A stretch of 64,000 nucleotides of DNA from Zygaena filipendulae (GCA_907165275.2 OU015654.1:1567501-1631500); one strand, 5' to 3'. Shown: positions 1 through 11,813, numbered from the stretch's first letter. The notes: a model not told the origin generated them from the letters alone. Translations and numbers: made by a program.

Positions 1-105
1 GTCAACTTCCCAACGCACTGACGAACTAAATAAAAGAAGATCAATATGAAATAGAATGACGCACGACGGCTGAATGTATAGAAGTTTTTCGACAGGAGGA
101 TCTAT

Positions 106-200
106 GCGATAATGGTTTAGTGGCTAGAACAACGGGTAGCGAAGACGTAGTAGTTTTGTAAGGCCCCTGTTCAAATCTCAGCCCCCACTGTTATACTATG
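106..200 (+). mobile_element. tRNA-derived SINE head fragment
   Basis: TGGTTTAGTGGCTAGAAC resembles a tRNA A box and CTGTTCAAATCTC a B box, at tRNA-like spacing. A T-rich run follows. It is too altered to be a tRNA gene. Confidence 0.5.
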
Positions 201-300
201 ATGTTTTTTTTTTGTTATCTGTCATTTTTTATTGCAATGTTTACGATTTGAAATCTATACTGTTTTTTCTGTAGATTATTATTCACACTTCTAGACAAAC

Positions 301-466
301 CTATTATTAGAAATGTGAGTTTGTTTGTTTGTTTGGTACGCTTTCACGGCTTGATTACCTAACCGATTATTAACAAACTTTGCATACACGTTATTAGGGG
401 CACAGAGAAGAACACAGGGTAGTTTTAATCCAGGAACTCCCGCAGAAACTCCGAAAAACCCGCACT
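301..466 (+). mobile_element. Helitron-like element, 3' end lost
   Basis: Begins with ATTAGAAATGTGAG and a (GTTT)n tract, then the ACGCTTTCACGGC..TTGCATACACG..GGCACAGAGAAG consensus. It fades out before the terminal hairpin. Confidence 0.65.
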
Positions 467-717
467 ATAATTTCTATACTGTATAGCTAATAATATTATG
501 AAGTAGTAAAGAACCAGTTTTAAAAAAATATTTTACTCATAGGAAACTACAGTATCCCTGAGTGATATAATAGATAACAACTTGACAAAGTATCCCATGT
601 TAGTAGTCGCAAAACTCGAAAACGATCTATCGCGATGGATTGACTTGAAATTTTGACTGGACTTGAAGTTTTGATTAGACGGGACCTGGTTTTTTTTCCA
701 ATACCTGTATATTTTTA

Positions 718-912
718 TAGCTGTTCCCCGCGGTTTCACCAGTAATAAGATAGAAGTTCCCGTGGGAATTTCGGGATAAAAGTACCCCTTTGTCCTTCTC
801 TGTATCTCTGACAACGTGTGTGCAAAGTTTCATGATGATCCGCAGAGCTGTTGAGGCGTGAAAGCGTAACAAACAAACAAACTTACTTTCACATTTATAG
901 TGAGGTTATCCT
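718..912 (-). mobile_element. Helitron-like element
   Basis: Minus-strand copy with the terminal hairpin (CCCCGCGG) at low coordinate and the (AAAC)n tail plus ACATTTATA at high coordinate. Confidence 0.75.
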
Positions 913-930
913 ACTAATATGTATTATAAA

Positions 931-1236
931 CTAGCTGTGCCCCGCGGTTTCACCCGCGTGAGTTTCGGGATTCCCGCAGGAACTCCAATGCAGTCTAATT
1001 TACTCCTTATAACAACAGCTAATTAGCAGTGAATCCCGTCAATATCGGTCCAACCGTTTTGGAGATTCACCCGCGTGAATTTCGGAATTCCCGCAGGAAC
1101 TCCAAAATTCTTTTATATAAACCTTGTCCTGACAATAACGAACTCAAAAAAAAAATCAATTTTCCAATTTGGTGCAGTCGTTTGTAAGTTATGCGCTTAC
1201 CAACACATTTGACGATTCATTTTTATTATATAGATG
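931..1236 (-). mobile_element. Helitron-like element with internal duplication
   Basis: CTAG at 931-934 precedes CTGTGCCCCGCGG and CACCCGCG. The phrase CACCCGCGTGA..TTTCGG recurs at about 1068, so two 3' modules are joined or nested. Confidence 0.75.
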
Positions 1237-1365
1237 TGAAAGTGTGGATCTTTGTTACTCAATCACGCAAAAACGGCTGAACTGAGTTGGATGAAATTTT
1301 GCATGCACGGAATTCCCGCGAGAACTCCAAAATTACCGCGGGTGAAACCGCGGGGCACAGCTAGT
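1226..1365 (+). mobile_element. Helitron-like element
   Basis: Starts at TATAGATGTGAAAGTG and ends with CCGCGGGTGAAACCGCGG, then CACAG and CTAGT (1361-1365): a perfect Helitron-style 3' hairpin. Confidence 0.8.
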
Positions 1366-1374
1366 GTTAAATAT

Positions 1375-1570
1375 TTTTACCAAAATAAAAGAAGAGTAAC
1401 CAACTAAAAAAAAAGTTTAAAATAATTTTAAGTCGTTTTCACAGATAGATTAAGCTTAGCCTGGAGCTACATATGTATATATAGACTTTGTTTCATTGAA
1501 ATCGGATGTCGGAAAAAAAGTTGTTGTATAAAAACCTTTCGCGCGGGTGAAACCGCGGGGTACAGCTAGT
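1375..1570 (+). mobile_element. Helitron-like element, second subfamily
   Basis: Ends in GGTGAAACCGCGG..CTAGT (1566-1570). The body (AAGCTTAGCCTGGAGCTACA, TTTCATTGAAATC) matches the inverted copy at 15506-15788. Confidence 0.75.
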
Positions 1571-2114
1571 CTTAAATATTGTTGTTCTATACCCTAGAAT
1601 TTTTTTTCATTACAGTTTAAAATCCTAGAAAGAACGAAAAATAAATCGTTTATAAATAAGTGTGTATAAATAAGTTTGACAAAATAGTTACAAAAAGTGG
1701 AATATAAATCTAAGGTTTGAACACAAGATTTTCACGATTCATAGTTTACAAAAAGAGACGCATTACACGACAGCGCCACCGAGACTCTTGTTGAAATGGC
1801 CAAATTACGAATCTTATTCGTCTAGTATTAATCGATTTGCATGTGTGTGTGACTACGTTTCGGCCGGTTATTCGATATTTTCGTGTAGTTAAAGGATAAT
1901 AATGCGCGTAAAGCCATATAAAAATTTTAAATCAAAGATGTATTAAACACTCATCCCCTCGCACCCATCATCAAAATCTATTTTTTAACCTTGTGATTCT
2001 CTGTAAATTGAGAAAACTCTTTTATGGCGCCGTCCGCGGCCTCTATCGGAAGGGAGCTGCGTCATATGCTAGAGCGCACCCTTAAGCACACTGTTCAATA
2101 TTCAATTATAGAAC

Positions 2115-2330
2115 ATAGCTGTCCCGCGCGGTTTCACCCGCGTCAATTTCGGAGTTGCCACGGGAATTCCGGATTACAATATAGCCTATATTACTCAGGG
2201 ATAATGTAGCTTTCTAATGGTGAAAGAATTTTTGAAATCGGTCCAGTAGTTTTTGAGTTAAATCGTAACAAACAAACAAACAAAACAACAAAAAAAAAAT
2301 CTTTCCTCTTTTAATATTAGTATAGATTGA
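2115..2330 (-). mobile_element. Helitron-like element, Lep1-type body
   Basis: Low end TAGCTGTCCCGCGCGG; body has TATAGCCTATATTACTCAGG and GAAATCGGTCCAGTAG; high end (CAAA)n and AATATTAGTATAGATTG. This body resembles Lep1-type elements described in Lepidoptera. Confidence 0.75.
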
Positions 2331-2386
2331 GAAAAAAGTTCCTATTTGTATGTAGCAGTATAAAAATATTAGATTAGGTTGTTAAG

Positions 2387-2500
2387 TATTTATTTATTTA
2401 TTTATTTATTTATTCTTTATTGCACAGTGTGTACAAATGGCGAACTTAATGCCTTTCGGCATTCTCTACCAGTATGTACCAGTATGTACCAGTATGTACC
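2387..2500 (+). repeat. (TTTA)n tract, LINE/SINE 3' scrap and 10-bp tandem repeat
   Basis: (TTTA)n at 2387-2414 runs into TTTATTGCACAG..GGCGAACTTAATGCC, a retroelement 3' end; AGTATGTACC is then repeated three times (2471-2500). Confidence 0.6.
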
Positions 2501-2764
2501 TACAATGAGTTTAGAAACGTCGTGTGCGTTACAAAAGAGTCATCGAAGTAACAACTTCATCGAACTGGTCTTGCCGATTGTAAATAGTACGCCCACTCGT
2601 CGTATTAAGACGCGACGTCACGTTCCGACACAACACTGGGCGGAGTTGGTTTATTATTATGTAAATCGTTATAAGCCTGACAGGGATAGGCGTGAAAAAT
2701 CAGCCTTCATAGAGTTTAAGACGGGTTATTAGATTATGCATTTATGTCGTTATTAAATGCTACA

Positions 2765-2915
2765 GTTGACGTCCACGGTCTCACTCGCATTAATTTCGGA
2801 GTTTCTGCGGGAATTCGGGGATAGAAACTACCCTATGCCCTTTTCTGTACTCATAACAACGTGTACAATGTACATGCAAAATTTCATGATAATCGGTTGA
2901 GTACTTAAGGTCAAA
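2765..2915 (-). mobile_element. Degenerate Helitron-like element
   Basis: CACTCGCATTAATTTCGGAG through CAAAATTTCATGATAATCGG are recognisable; the terminal CTAG hairpin is mutated. Confidence 0.6.
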
Positions 2916-2918
2916 TAT

Positions 2919-3020
2919 GTTTTTTTTTTTTAATTCAAATAAGCTTATTGCCCATCGTGGTCCCAAAGGCGGACTTAACGCCGCAGTGGCATTCGCTTCC
3001 AGTCACTTTCACACGCTTAG
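2919..3020 (+). repeat. Retroelement 3' scrap
   Basis: T-run followed by AATAAGCTTATTGCCC and GGCGGACTTAACGCC, related to the scrap at about 2415-2460. Confidence 0.4.
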
Positions 3021-4499
3021 ATTACTAAATTAAAATATCACTGACCGCAGTGTTAAGTCAATCACAGAACAACAATAACTGAGTCAGCACAATCAAATCC
3101 CGTAGCTCCGTAGCAAACGACACACTAGCCTTCACTGGGACCATTTCATTTTTAACACAACTTTAAATTACTATTGCGAACTGGAAACGAGTCCTATGAA
3201 AGTTTAATGGCCTCCAACATAGTGCTGCATGGAATAACAGCGCCTTCCACCACTATGCTATGAAATGTCGATCGTAGTTCGTTTCGTTCGCAATCCAATG
3301 TCGTTTTATACCTACACATTTCTAAAATCGTATGATCAAAGCAAGCAATGTAAAGCGTTGTTATAAAATAAACAATAATTGTTGTGGAGTATAGTTTTCC
3401 GTGTATTTGTTTGGCAAAGTTCATTCAATCGTGCATCGTCGAATGCTGATTGGCAAATAAGGTAGGTGTTTTGGAATATATAAATTGCTTTTTGGATGTT
3501 CAGAAAATTATGATGACTCCACTGTTGTATTTTGCCAATGTCAACCATTGGTCGTCAAAAACAGGTCTTTTGATGCGAAAAAACCAATTTTTACACTTTA
3601 CAAGTAGAGAACTATACCTGCATAGATACTATGCCATTATGGAGACACATAGATTGAGAAAATATTCGTGTAAAATTTAAATTTTATTAAAATATTAATA
3701 TCTTCTTAATCTCTATTCTTATTTGTAAAACATGCAAAGTTAAAGTGCTTAATATAACAAAATTGTAATTTTGAACTTTTAAACATATAGGCGTTCACAA
3801 GTTTTTTTTTTCTAACACACCCTAACGAACGCACAGAAGACAAAAGATCAAACATATCTACATAAGTAGAATATTCAAGTAACAGTTTGGAAAAACACGC
3901 GGGACATAACATAGTATAGCAAAAATCCTTAACCCCAATTCCCTCTGTATAATTTAATTAAAGAGAAGAAAGCGACAATTACATCGCTGTAGTTTGAGTT
4001 ATATTATACAAATCCTGAAAAAAAAGGGGACGAAATAAAATATTTTTCAACACAATTCTTTACATTTCTACAAACGTCCTCCTTTGTCCTTGCAAGCCTT
4101 ATTAAGGAACAGCTGTGCCAACAAACAGATTAAATTAAAGAGGAAGTAGAAGAAAGAAGGTTTTATACATAAGCTTGAATATTTCGTCGTCTTAACAACG
4201 TTATATGAATAAGGGGTTTTGATTTAAAGAAAGCCTTTTTGGGTAATTTATTTAATTTCCGCACTTAATTGCACCAAGAGTCACAGTATTAAGTAGGTAC
4301 CTAAATTTTTTGTTGTAATTTGTTTTTCAAGTTTATTAAGACGAAGAAATATACAACTAACCAGCTTTATAGTCATTAATCTTTCATTAAAATAAGTAAC
4401 ATTGCGGTATGTAATATAATATTTATATTCTTGTAAAATATATTATAATATTAAACAAAACGAAATTAAAACAAAGTAAACAACCACTAGTGAATAAAT
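3021..4499. other. No supported gene
   Basis: AT-rich single-copy-looking DNA. Short open frames at 3194-3912 lack splice signals or protein-like composition. Confidence 0.5.
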
Positions 4500-4672
4500 A
4501 AATAAATGTTTGTTTGTTGCGATTCCACTCGAAAACCACTGGCCCAATTTGAAATAATTTTTCACCATTAAAATGCTACATTATCCCTGATTAACATAGA
4601 CTAAATTGTAATCCGGAATTCCTGCGGGAACTCTGAAATTACCACGGGTGAAACAGCGTGTAAAAGCTCGCA
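4500..4672 (+). mobile_element. Helitron-like element
   Basis: Starts at (AATA)n and GTTTGTTTGTTGCGATTCC; ends in CCACGGGTGAAACAGCGTG with a mutated terminus. Confidence 0.65.
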
Positions 4673-4925
4673 TGTTATACATACAAAGTTTCATTTCGAT
4701 ACGACAATTATAAGAAGTAGGTTAAAAATAACAGTTACATTGTTAGCTAACAGTTATACAAAAGAATGAACTTTTATGAACACCTACGGATCACGGCACA
4801 TCTTACGACCGCAACTTTATCCGGTTGTAGTACTTGTACCCGGCTCTGACCGGTTGTAATACAAAAAGGCAAGCTTGAGCGTCAATTCTGCTCGGTGAAA
4901 CACGAAGCTGTACCGCTTCTACAAA

Positions 4926-5250
4926 TATAAGGGTCTCTTCACCTATCCGCAAGTCGCGAAGTCCGATCGGCTTAGTGCGAGTTCGCTAGAATCAATATGT
5001 GTGGGGAGAGCTCTACCGAAGCGGGAGTTCATATTGCGATTCGCGTCACGTCGACTGCAGTCGGCGACACGGCTGCAGAGGAAAGCTGTTGAATTGAAAT
5101 TGGAACATCCACTGGTCGCTGGGGTGGACGTGGAAAATAGTCGTGCAGAAAATTGTACTACAGCGGGAACAACTTGTATTTATGTGCTACTGGGGCGCTT
5201 TCATGGAGCTAGCAGTCGGCTTACCGGAACAAGTAAGCAGATACCTACCG
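4926..5250 (+). promoter_or_regulatory. Candidate TATA promoter and first exon
   Basis: A TATAAG box (4926-4931) is followed by GC-richer DNA unlike its surroundings, a CTTAGTG start-like site near 4971-4977, a short open frame from ATG 4997 to TGA about 5094 and a frame MCYWGAFMELAVGLPEQ from ATG 5182 that runs into a consensus donor CCG|GTAAGT at 5251. No downstream exon was found by eye, so this remains a candidate. Confidence 0.35.
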
Positions 5251-5344
5251 GTAAGTGGAATCGTCAGTAAGTATTATTTTGTAACGGTGAGCTATGGTTA
5301 GAATTATTTTCGTCATAAGTATCTTGAACCTGCATAAATTCCCC

Positions 5345-5703
5345 ACTAGTATTGTAAATGCAAAAATAACTCTGTCTGTCTTTGTGTTAACTACTATAGT
5401 TTAATAGTTATACCACATTATAATATTTGATATTTTTTTTGTTTTCATCATTTCTAAATTTAAATCTATACATGTAAAATGCTTTGTTTTGAATGACTGG
5501 TTGACGGATCGGAGCCTAAACCGCTGATCGTAGAGACCTGAAACTTGAAGGGTGTGTTCTTTGTATGACGGAGGCATACGATAAGAAAGGAATTTTTGAA
5601 AATTAAACCCCTAGCGGGGTGAAAAAGGGCTGCAAAGTTTGTATGGAATAATTCCGCGGGAACTCCGAAATTATCGCGGGTGAAACCGCGCGGGACAGCT
5701 AGT
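5345..5703 (+). mobile_element. Helitron-like element, long subfamily
   Basis: Body contains CCGCTGATCGTAGAGACCTG and GAATTTTTGAAAATTAA; ends TCGCGGGTGAAACCGCGCGG..CTAGT (5699-5703). Related copies: 14088, 35866, 49787 and 54455. Confidence 0.8.
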
Positions 5704-5994
5704 CTATATAAAACGTTAATCCAGTCCTCAGCTTCAAAGCCTTCAAACATACAGCGCCTCGCAGAGACTTTGCGATATTGGAATTACTTCAATATTGAGT
5801 GAGAAAATAGAGATTCCTATAGTTTTTAGCTAGGTAAATATGGAGAGTAGGTCGCTCCACTGCAGTGGCAGTCCCCCGCGGCGATCTATCTTACGTGCAT
5901 GGCTTGGATCCAAGAAGGACACAAACAAGTTATGGAGGAGGCGATACTATGCAAAAAAATCTCGAAGAAATTTTGCAATCCACCAGTGTTATTT

Positions 5995-7263
5995 TTAACC
6001 GACTTCCAAAAAGGAGGAGGTTCTATGTTCGATTGTATGTATGTTTTTTTTTTTTTTTTTTTTTTTTTATGTATGTTCACCGATTACTCGAAGACGGTTG
6101 GACCGATTTGAAAAATTCTTTTTTTGTTTGAAAGGGTATACTCCCAATTAGGTCCCATTGCCACCAAGTCCAGATCTGATGATGGGATCTTGGAGAAATC
6201 GAGGGAACTCTTCAAAAATTATAGGCACACCTATAGCGATTTGGCTATTTTTTATAGTAAATCGTTCATTTGCTTTTGAAAAGCAAAATTTGAAGAAGTG
6301 GAACTGATGATGAAGACCACAGATGGTCATCGGAACTACTCAACAATAATACGTATTTCACGGATTCCGATTGGAGCGATTTCAAAAATTGATTTTTTGT
6401 TTGAAAGGGGATACTCCCAAATTGATTCCATTGTCACCAAGTCGAGATCTGATGTTGGGATCTTGGAGTAATCGAGGGAACTCTTCAAAAATTATAGGTA
6501 CACCTATAGCGATTTTTATGTTTTTTATAGTATATTGTTTATTTGCTTTCGGAAAGTAAAATTTGAAGAAGTGGAACTGATGATGAAGACCACAGATGGT
6601 CATCAGAACTACTAAATAATAGGTATTTCACAGATTCCGATTCGTTAACTTTAATATGGTTTCTAAACAATTTATGCTCGTCACAATGTACATGGTGAAG
6701 TGGAACTGATGAAGATGTACCAGGAGAACTCCTCAATAATTAACGGCCCTGCGTCGGGAAAAGCAATATTTTGTAAAAGGTGATGAGCAGTTGACATAAG
6801 GCTATTGCAACTTAGAGAAATTACAAACTAAGTCACTTAAAAGCGAGAAATAAACAAAATTTTAACAAAAAAATTAAAACCGACTTCCAAAAACACAAAA
6901 CTAAAAATCTTAAAAATAAAACGCTAAAAATAACAACATACCGATTTAATCCAAAAGACAAAAACACACGTAATATTATTATTGGTTTGTGCTACCACTA
7001 ATCGGTTTGAATTCGGTGACAAGCCCGCTGGTGTCTGCCCACTTGGGTTGTCCTGCTCACGAAGAGCTGGTGGCGGGAGCCCATCTACCTCCTCCATATT
7101 TGACTTGTCACCGACTTCATACCGATTAGTGGTAGCACAAACCAATAATAATATTACGTGTGTTTTTGTCTTTTGGATTAAATCGGTATGTTGTTATTTT
7201 TAGCGTTTTATTTTTAAGATTTTTAGTTTTGTGTTTTTGGAAGTCGGTTTTAATTTTTTTTTT
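5995..7263. mobile_element. Composite foldback element with TTAAAACCGACTTCC ends
   Basis: Outer ends are inverted: TTAACCGACTTCCAAAAAGG at 5995 and TTTTTGGAAGTCGGTTTTAA at the right. Inside are a run of about 25 T (6044-6068), two 273-bp tandem units (about 6095-6640, sharing GACCACAGATGGT at 6315 and 6588) plus a partial third, and the palindrome described separately. A short relative lies at 43340-43646. No transposase frame is present. Confidence 0.75.
6868..7260. repeat. Near-perfect 155-bp inverted repeat
   Basis: Left arm 6868-7023 and right arm 7104-7260 are inverted copies with only about two differences near the inner end (GGTTTGAATTCGG against GGTATGAAGTCGG), around an 80-bp loop. 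Mirror-image open frames on both strands come from this symmetry and are not genes. Confidence 0.92.
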
Positions 7264-7949
7264 GTATTATTTTTACTATGATGATGATATAGCTGTACTT
7301 CTGTATTCGATGCGAATAAACTCCAAAATTGTATTGCTCTTTTCAAATAAACTTCTTTCGGTTTTTTGTTTATACCTAACTATCGCAATATGCATACATA
7401 TTTACTGTACTTACTATACTTATATATACTGTACTTTAGGTATAGCCTGAAATTGAATTTACTGCTTCAATAGCAGAGCATCCTTCTTGATTTACTTTGA
7501 TATTTTAGCTCTTAGAATTTCGATTGCTCAATTAGGTGTTTTAATATTCAATTAATAAATAGCGGGTTTTTTTCCGGACGAAATTTCAACAGCTTCTGAT
7601 TGAGTTATGAATCATATCCGACTATTCACATCGCTCCGCGCCCTCTCACGTTTCCATTTCGCTTATCTCCTTCATACTTCCGGGCGTTTTCTCTGTTTTG
7701 CATTAATGGTTTATTTTTGTTCGTGTCGTCCCATCGCGGTGGGCCGCGTGTTTGTTTGCTAACGCCGATGCAATGTGTGGATTTAATGATGTTGCCAGCT
7801 TCGCATCGAAATTGTATTTTATTTAAACTAGATGGATTTCTAGTAAAACTGGCAAGGGTAACTTAACTACATGTCTTATTTACATCATTGAGTCACTCAT
7901 TAGTAAACTCAGATTATATAATCTCTATCTATATAGGTATAGGTCTATT
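7264..7949. other. No supported gene
   Basis: T-rich DNA followed by a GC-richer patch at about 7615-7790. I see no repeat family or splice-flanked frame here. Confidence 0.45.
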
Positions 7950-7950
7950 A

Positions 7951-8310
7951 CAGCGGTGATAGCTCAGTGGTTAGTGCGTTCAGATTAAACGCCGCAAGGT
8001 GTAGGTTCAAATCCTAACAATGAGCTTGAGCTGTCGGTGAAGGAAAACATCGTGAGGAAACCATAGCATGGTGGTAGGGCGCTCTCTAGGGCCCGGCTGG
8101 CTAGCTACCACCTTCAAGTTGCAAATCTGTAGCCAAGCACCTAACGGTGTGTTCTGGCAAAACTCACTTGAAAGCCAGTTCCCATCCCCATTCCAGATCG
8201 GCAACGCACCTGCATGCCTTCTGGTGTTGCAGATGTTTATGGGCGGCGGTAATCACTTACCATCAGGTGTATCAATTGCCCGTTGGCCCCCTATGACATA
8301 AAAAAAAGGT
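7951..8310 (+). mobile_element. tRNA-derived SINE, near full length
   Basis: GATAGCTCAGTGGTTAGTGC (A box) and GTAGGTTCAAATCC (B box) form the tRNA-like head. A conserved body (GAGCTGTCGGTGAAGGAAAA, ATCGTGAGGAAACC) follows, then the CTTACCATCAGGTG..CCCCTATGACATAAAAAAAA tail. The head of a second copy lies inverted at 59768-59905. Confidence 0.85.
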
Positions 8311-9543
8311 ATTTGACTTTGGAACTTTTAATTGACTAAAAAACTTTGCTTAAAAATTAAAATTTAGTATCATAGAGCCACGAGTTAGTTTTGGTTACCT
8401 ATTCTTTTTAACTGAAGTTCGTAAATCGAAACGGAATCGAGATCAGGAAAAAAAAGAACCGGTAGTGTTCGAGTGCAGAATCAAAGGCGGACTCAATATT
8501 GATCCGACTCTAATGCTCCATAATCCACTTAGCGGGTCTCCCGAGATAAGTATGAGTGACGAGGGATTATAGTGACGTTGGAGGACTGTGAAATTCAAAT
8601 GACCAAAAGTCTAATAAGATTATTTGCTTACGGTTACTTATTACAATAAATTTGTCAGATTTCTTAAATTTAACAAAGAATATAATTGGGTATATTGGTT
8701 TTAACATATCAGGACAAATTTTATATTTCTACTACCTGTTTCCCGTCGTTTCACACTTCTAAATTTCACGATTCTTTCAAGAGCAATTCCGGGATGAAAA
8801 ATATTTTGCGGCACAGAGTTCTCTATAACACAAATATTGTTTGGAATCGGTTTAATATGCATATATGTAGCTCTAGAAATTGCCCATCTACAAAAAAACA
8901 ATAAACAAACTTTTCTTCCTTAAACTGTTCATATAGATTAACTATTATTTACTGGGAATTTGTACTTGCAAATCAAGAAAAAATTCTTGTACAGTTGCTC
9001 TTACAAAATTACTATGCTAAAGTCCGATTAGATTCGATATCTGATAACAGTGTTCATTTTATATTTAGACATAATTCGTAAAAGTAGGTATTTCAAATTA
9101 CAACGTATCAATGACAAAGTTTCATATTCAACTCGGAAGACAATATCTGCCGCTCGTGTTGCGTAAGCTGGTTAATATTGAATTATATATGGAACGGTAC
9201 CAGCGCAGCGGTGTTCCAAACCACACGGTACGCGCTATCGACGCGGGCCTGCATTGGTAAACAGCTAATTAGCAAATGGATTTGCACAAAGCGTTAGATA
9301 CTGTGTATCTCGTGTCATTATCATTCGAATTCGGGATTGAGGAAAATATGATAGGAATAGACTTGGTATTTAATGTGCGCATTAGTTACTTTTGTTTATT
9401 ATGATTTCTATTTAATGGTTGAGAAGCCGGAGTTGTTAACCGAACGTATTAATGTAGAATTTGCAATAGATCATCGGTTAAGTAAGTACTGCATTATAAA
9501 AGTAGAAGAAGAAGAAGAAAAAGAAGAAAATACATTACTAAGT
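8311..9543. other. No supported gene
   Basis: AT-rich DNA without a recognisable element; a CAGCGCAGCGG patch at about 9200-9260 is the only GC-rich part. Confidence 0.45.
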
Positions 9544-9544
9544 A

Positions 9545-9736
9545 CTAGCTTCCCAACGGTTTCACCCGCGTTAATTTTGGACCTCCTGCGGGAAGTCCGG
9601 GATAAAAGTGCCTTATTTCCTTTTCTTTAGGTAAAATGTGTATTTTCATGACGCTTGGTTGAGTAGGTAAGGCGTGAAAGCGTAGCAAACAAATAAACAA
9701 TAAAACTCACATTTTCGTTTATAATATTAGGATTGT
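9545..9736 (-). mobile_element. Helitron-like element
   Basis: CTAG at 9545-9548, CGGTTTCACCCGCG, CTTATTTCCTTTTC and a terminal TTTATAATATTAGGA at the high end. Confidence 0.7.
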
Positions 9737-9755
9737 TAAATTCTTGAAAAGATTA

Positions 9756-10184
9756 ATCCCACCAAAAACATATTCATGTAAAATGATGCCAACACGTGTC
9801 CATATGATGGGCACTTTCAAAAAGTTATCAGATCTCATGTGGAGCCAAGCTTATAACTCTAAATACCCTAACTATACAAGACACTTCTCAAACTCTACAC
9901 CTTAGTCAGAATATGTGGCTTGACCATTTCGCTCCATTCACATGAGCATAAGGTGAAAAATTTATCCACTATTAATTACTTTTCTGTTATACAAAGGTTC
10001 TTGCAGTAACGAAACGGCCAAGCCACATATTCTAAGGTGTCGGGTTTGAGAAGTTAGGCCTTGTAGAGTTAGGGTGTGTAGAGTTATAAGCTTGGCTCTA
10101 CATGAGATCTGATAATTTTTTGACAGTGCCCGACATATGGACTCGTCTTGTCATCATTTTACATGAATATGTTTTTGGTGGGAT
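9756..10184. repeat. Foldback element with 175-bp inverted arms
   Basis: Arms 9756-9930 and 10010-10184 are inverted copies (about 85-90% alike by eye), outer ends ATCCCACCAAAAACATATTC, with a 79-bp loop. It abuts the high end of the preceding Helitron-like copy. Confidence 0.85.
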
Positions 10185-10446
10185 TTCATATCTTTTTGTA
10201 CGTCAAAATTGCGGTATTCTCATAAAAACTTCCATCCCCTAGTTTAAGGGGTTGGGGGATAAAAGTTACTTGTTCAATGATTTTTTTGTTGTTTGTGTAC
10301 TAATACTAGCTTACATGCCAAATTTCAGCTTTCTAGGACATTAAGAAATACCCTAAGAATTTTGATGATCATCAGTGAATCAGTGACGAAATCAGGGTTT
10401 TTTAGATATCAATAAAATCTAAATTATAAGAGCTATGCAATTAATA

Positions 10447-10700
10447 ATAATATAATAATCTACTTCACAACACACAGATCTACTTGATCCCACAGTAAGC
10501 TATTATTAGCTTGTGTCGTGGAAACCAAGCAAACGTGGTAGAATTACTTATATATTATACTATAGATATACATAAACACACCCAGACTGGAAAATGGAAC
10601 CCTGTGTTCATCACACAAGTCCACCCCCACCGGGAATCGAACTCGGAACCCCTTGATTAGCGGGTAGGCATGGTGACCCCTGCGCCAATCGGGTCGTCAT
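10447..10700 (-). mobile_element. tRNA-derived SINE, second family
   Basis: On the minus strand the head is GACCCGATTGGCGCAGGGGT with B box GTTCGATTCCCGG; the body includes ACACAGGGTTCCATTTTCC and the tail ends in GTGGGATCAAGTAGATCTG and TTATTA units. A relative lies at 58740-58995. Confidence 0.8.
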
Positions 10701-11505
10701 TTAACAATTAAAACTTTATATGCTTTATATGCTATTAAATCAATTAAAACTTTATATGCTTGATAAGTTCACTATTGACAACATATCCCGAGAATTTCGT
10801 TTATCTGGTATAATCCAAATTCAAGTTATAAGGGTTTAAAAAAACGACGAAGCGCTTCGAGAAAAGATAGGTAGTGCTCCCGCTTCGCTTGGCTCGTCTT
10901 GGCGAGGGCACTACCGTGCCCCCAGATGCATATACGTGGGTGAATTTAAATTTTCTTTAAATAATTCTTATTCTAAGATAGCAGTTAACCACTGACAAAT
11001 ACATGTATAGGACAGGTCCGTGCCGTACACCAATAAATGAAGCAACGAAGAGGAGTAATAAGAATTTTATACCTATAATTGTGTTCTTACTTGCAGTGAC
11101 TAAACAAAAATCTCAGACAAAAAGAAAAAACAATAATGTCACATCCATTAATAACAGGTTTGTTTTTCAGTTCTCATCGACGCACGTACAGATTCCACTA
11201 GTGATGTCAGCTTGATGAATGCGTTGGTATTTGTTATGCGGGCCTATACGGCCGATAGCGGATCCGTAGTATCGGATCCAAACGTGTCATACGAATGAAA
11301 GGTGAAAACAAAACATTTTTTTGGCAATTTTACTGCATCATTGATTCAAATTAAGATTTTGGAACTTGCGCTTTGGGTTGTTTTTAATGAGTTATCTATT
11401 ACAATGTTTACTTTTTCCTTTAAAATGTTTTGATGAATTACTTCTATTACATTATGGCTTCTAATAAATACGACGGAACAAGATGAATAACTTCTTAATC
11501 TGTCA
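10701..11505. other. No supported gene
   Basis: Contains a short GC-rich hairpin-like patch GACGAAGCGCTTCG (about 10844) and CTCCCGCTTCGC..GGCGAGGGC. No coding frame is supported. Confidence 0.45.
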
Positions 11506-11813
11506 ATGGGCTAGTTGGCAAAATTTATTCTTTACCACCATTTGTTTTTTCCTGTGTGTAAATTAGTAAAAAATATTGGACATGTTTTTGTTTTTACGTA
11601 ACAAAAAACAACGGCGAGACATTGAGTTGAAATTTCGCGTGACGTCACTATCCGATGCAGTTTGTATGAGGGCTTATAGCGGTTAATGACGCTATATCTA
11701 TGTATATTTTCATTAATTTGAAAAAAAGGAAATTTGTGTCCATTATTTATTTGTTTTCTACCTGACGGACTAATTAGAATTTTGATTTTCAAAAGTAGTC
11801 AACATCCCTATTT
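11506..11813 (-). mobile_element. CRE-bearing MITE, copy 1
   Basis: On the minus strand: AATAGGGATGTTGAC, AATTCTAATTAGTCCGTC, GCGTGACGTCACT, CAAAATTT..GCCAACTAGCCC. Other copies at 18729, 19754, 20083, 23015, 37918 and 60234. Confidence 0.8.

Noticed and set aside
6924..7203. Two similar 73-codon frames on opposite strands
   Set aside because: They mirror each other because of the palindrome.
7951..8040. Possible tRNA gene
   Set aside because: A and B boxes are present, but the acceptor stem does not pair and a SINE body and A-rich tail follow.
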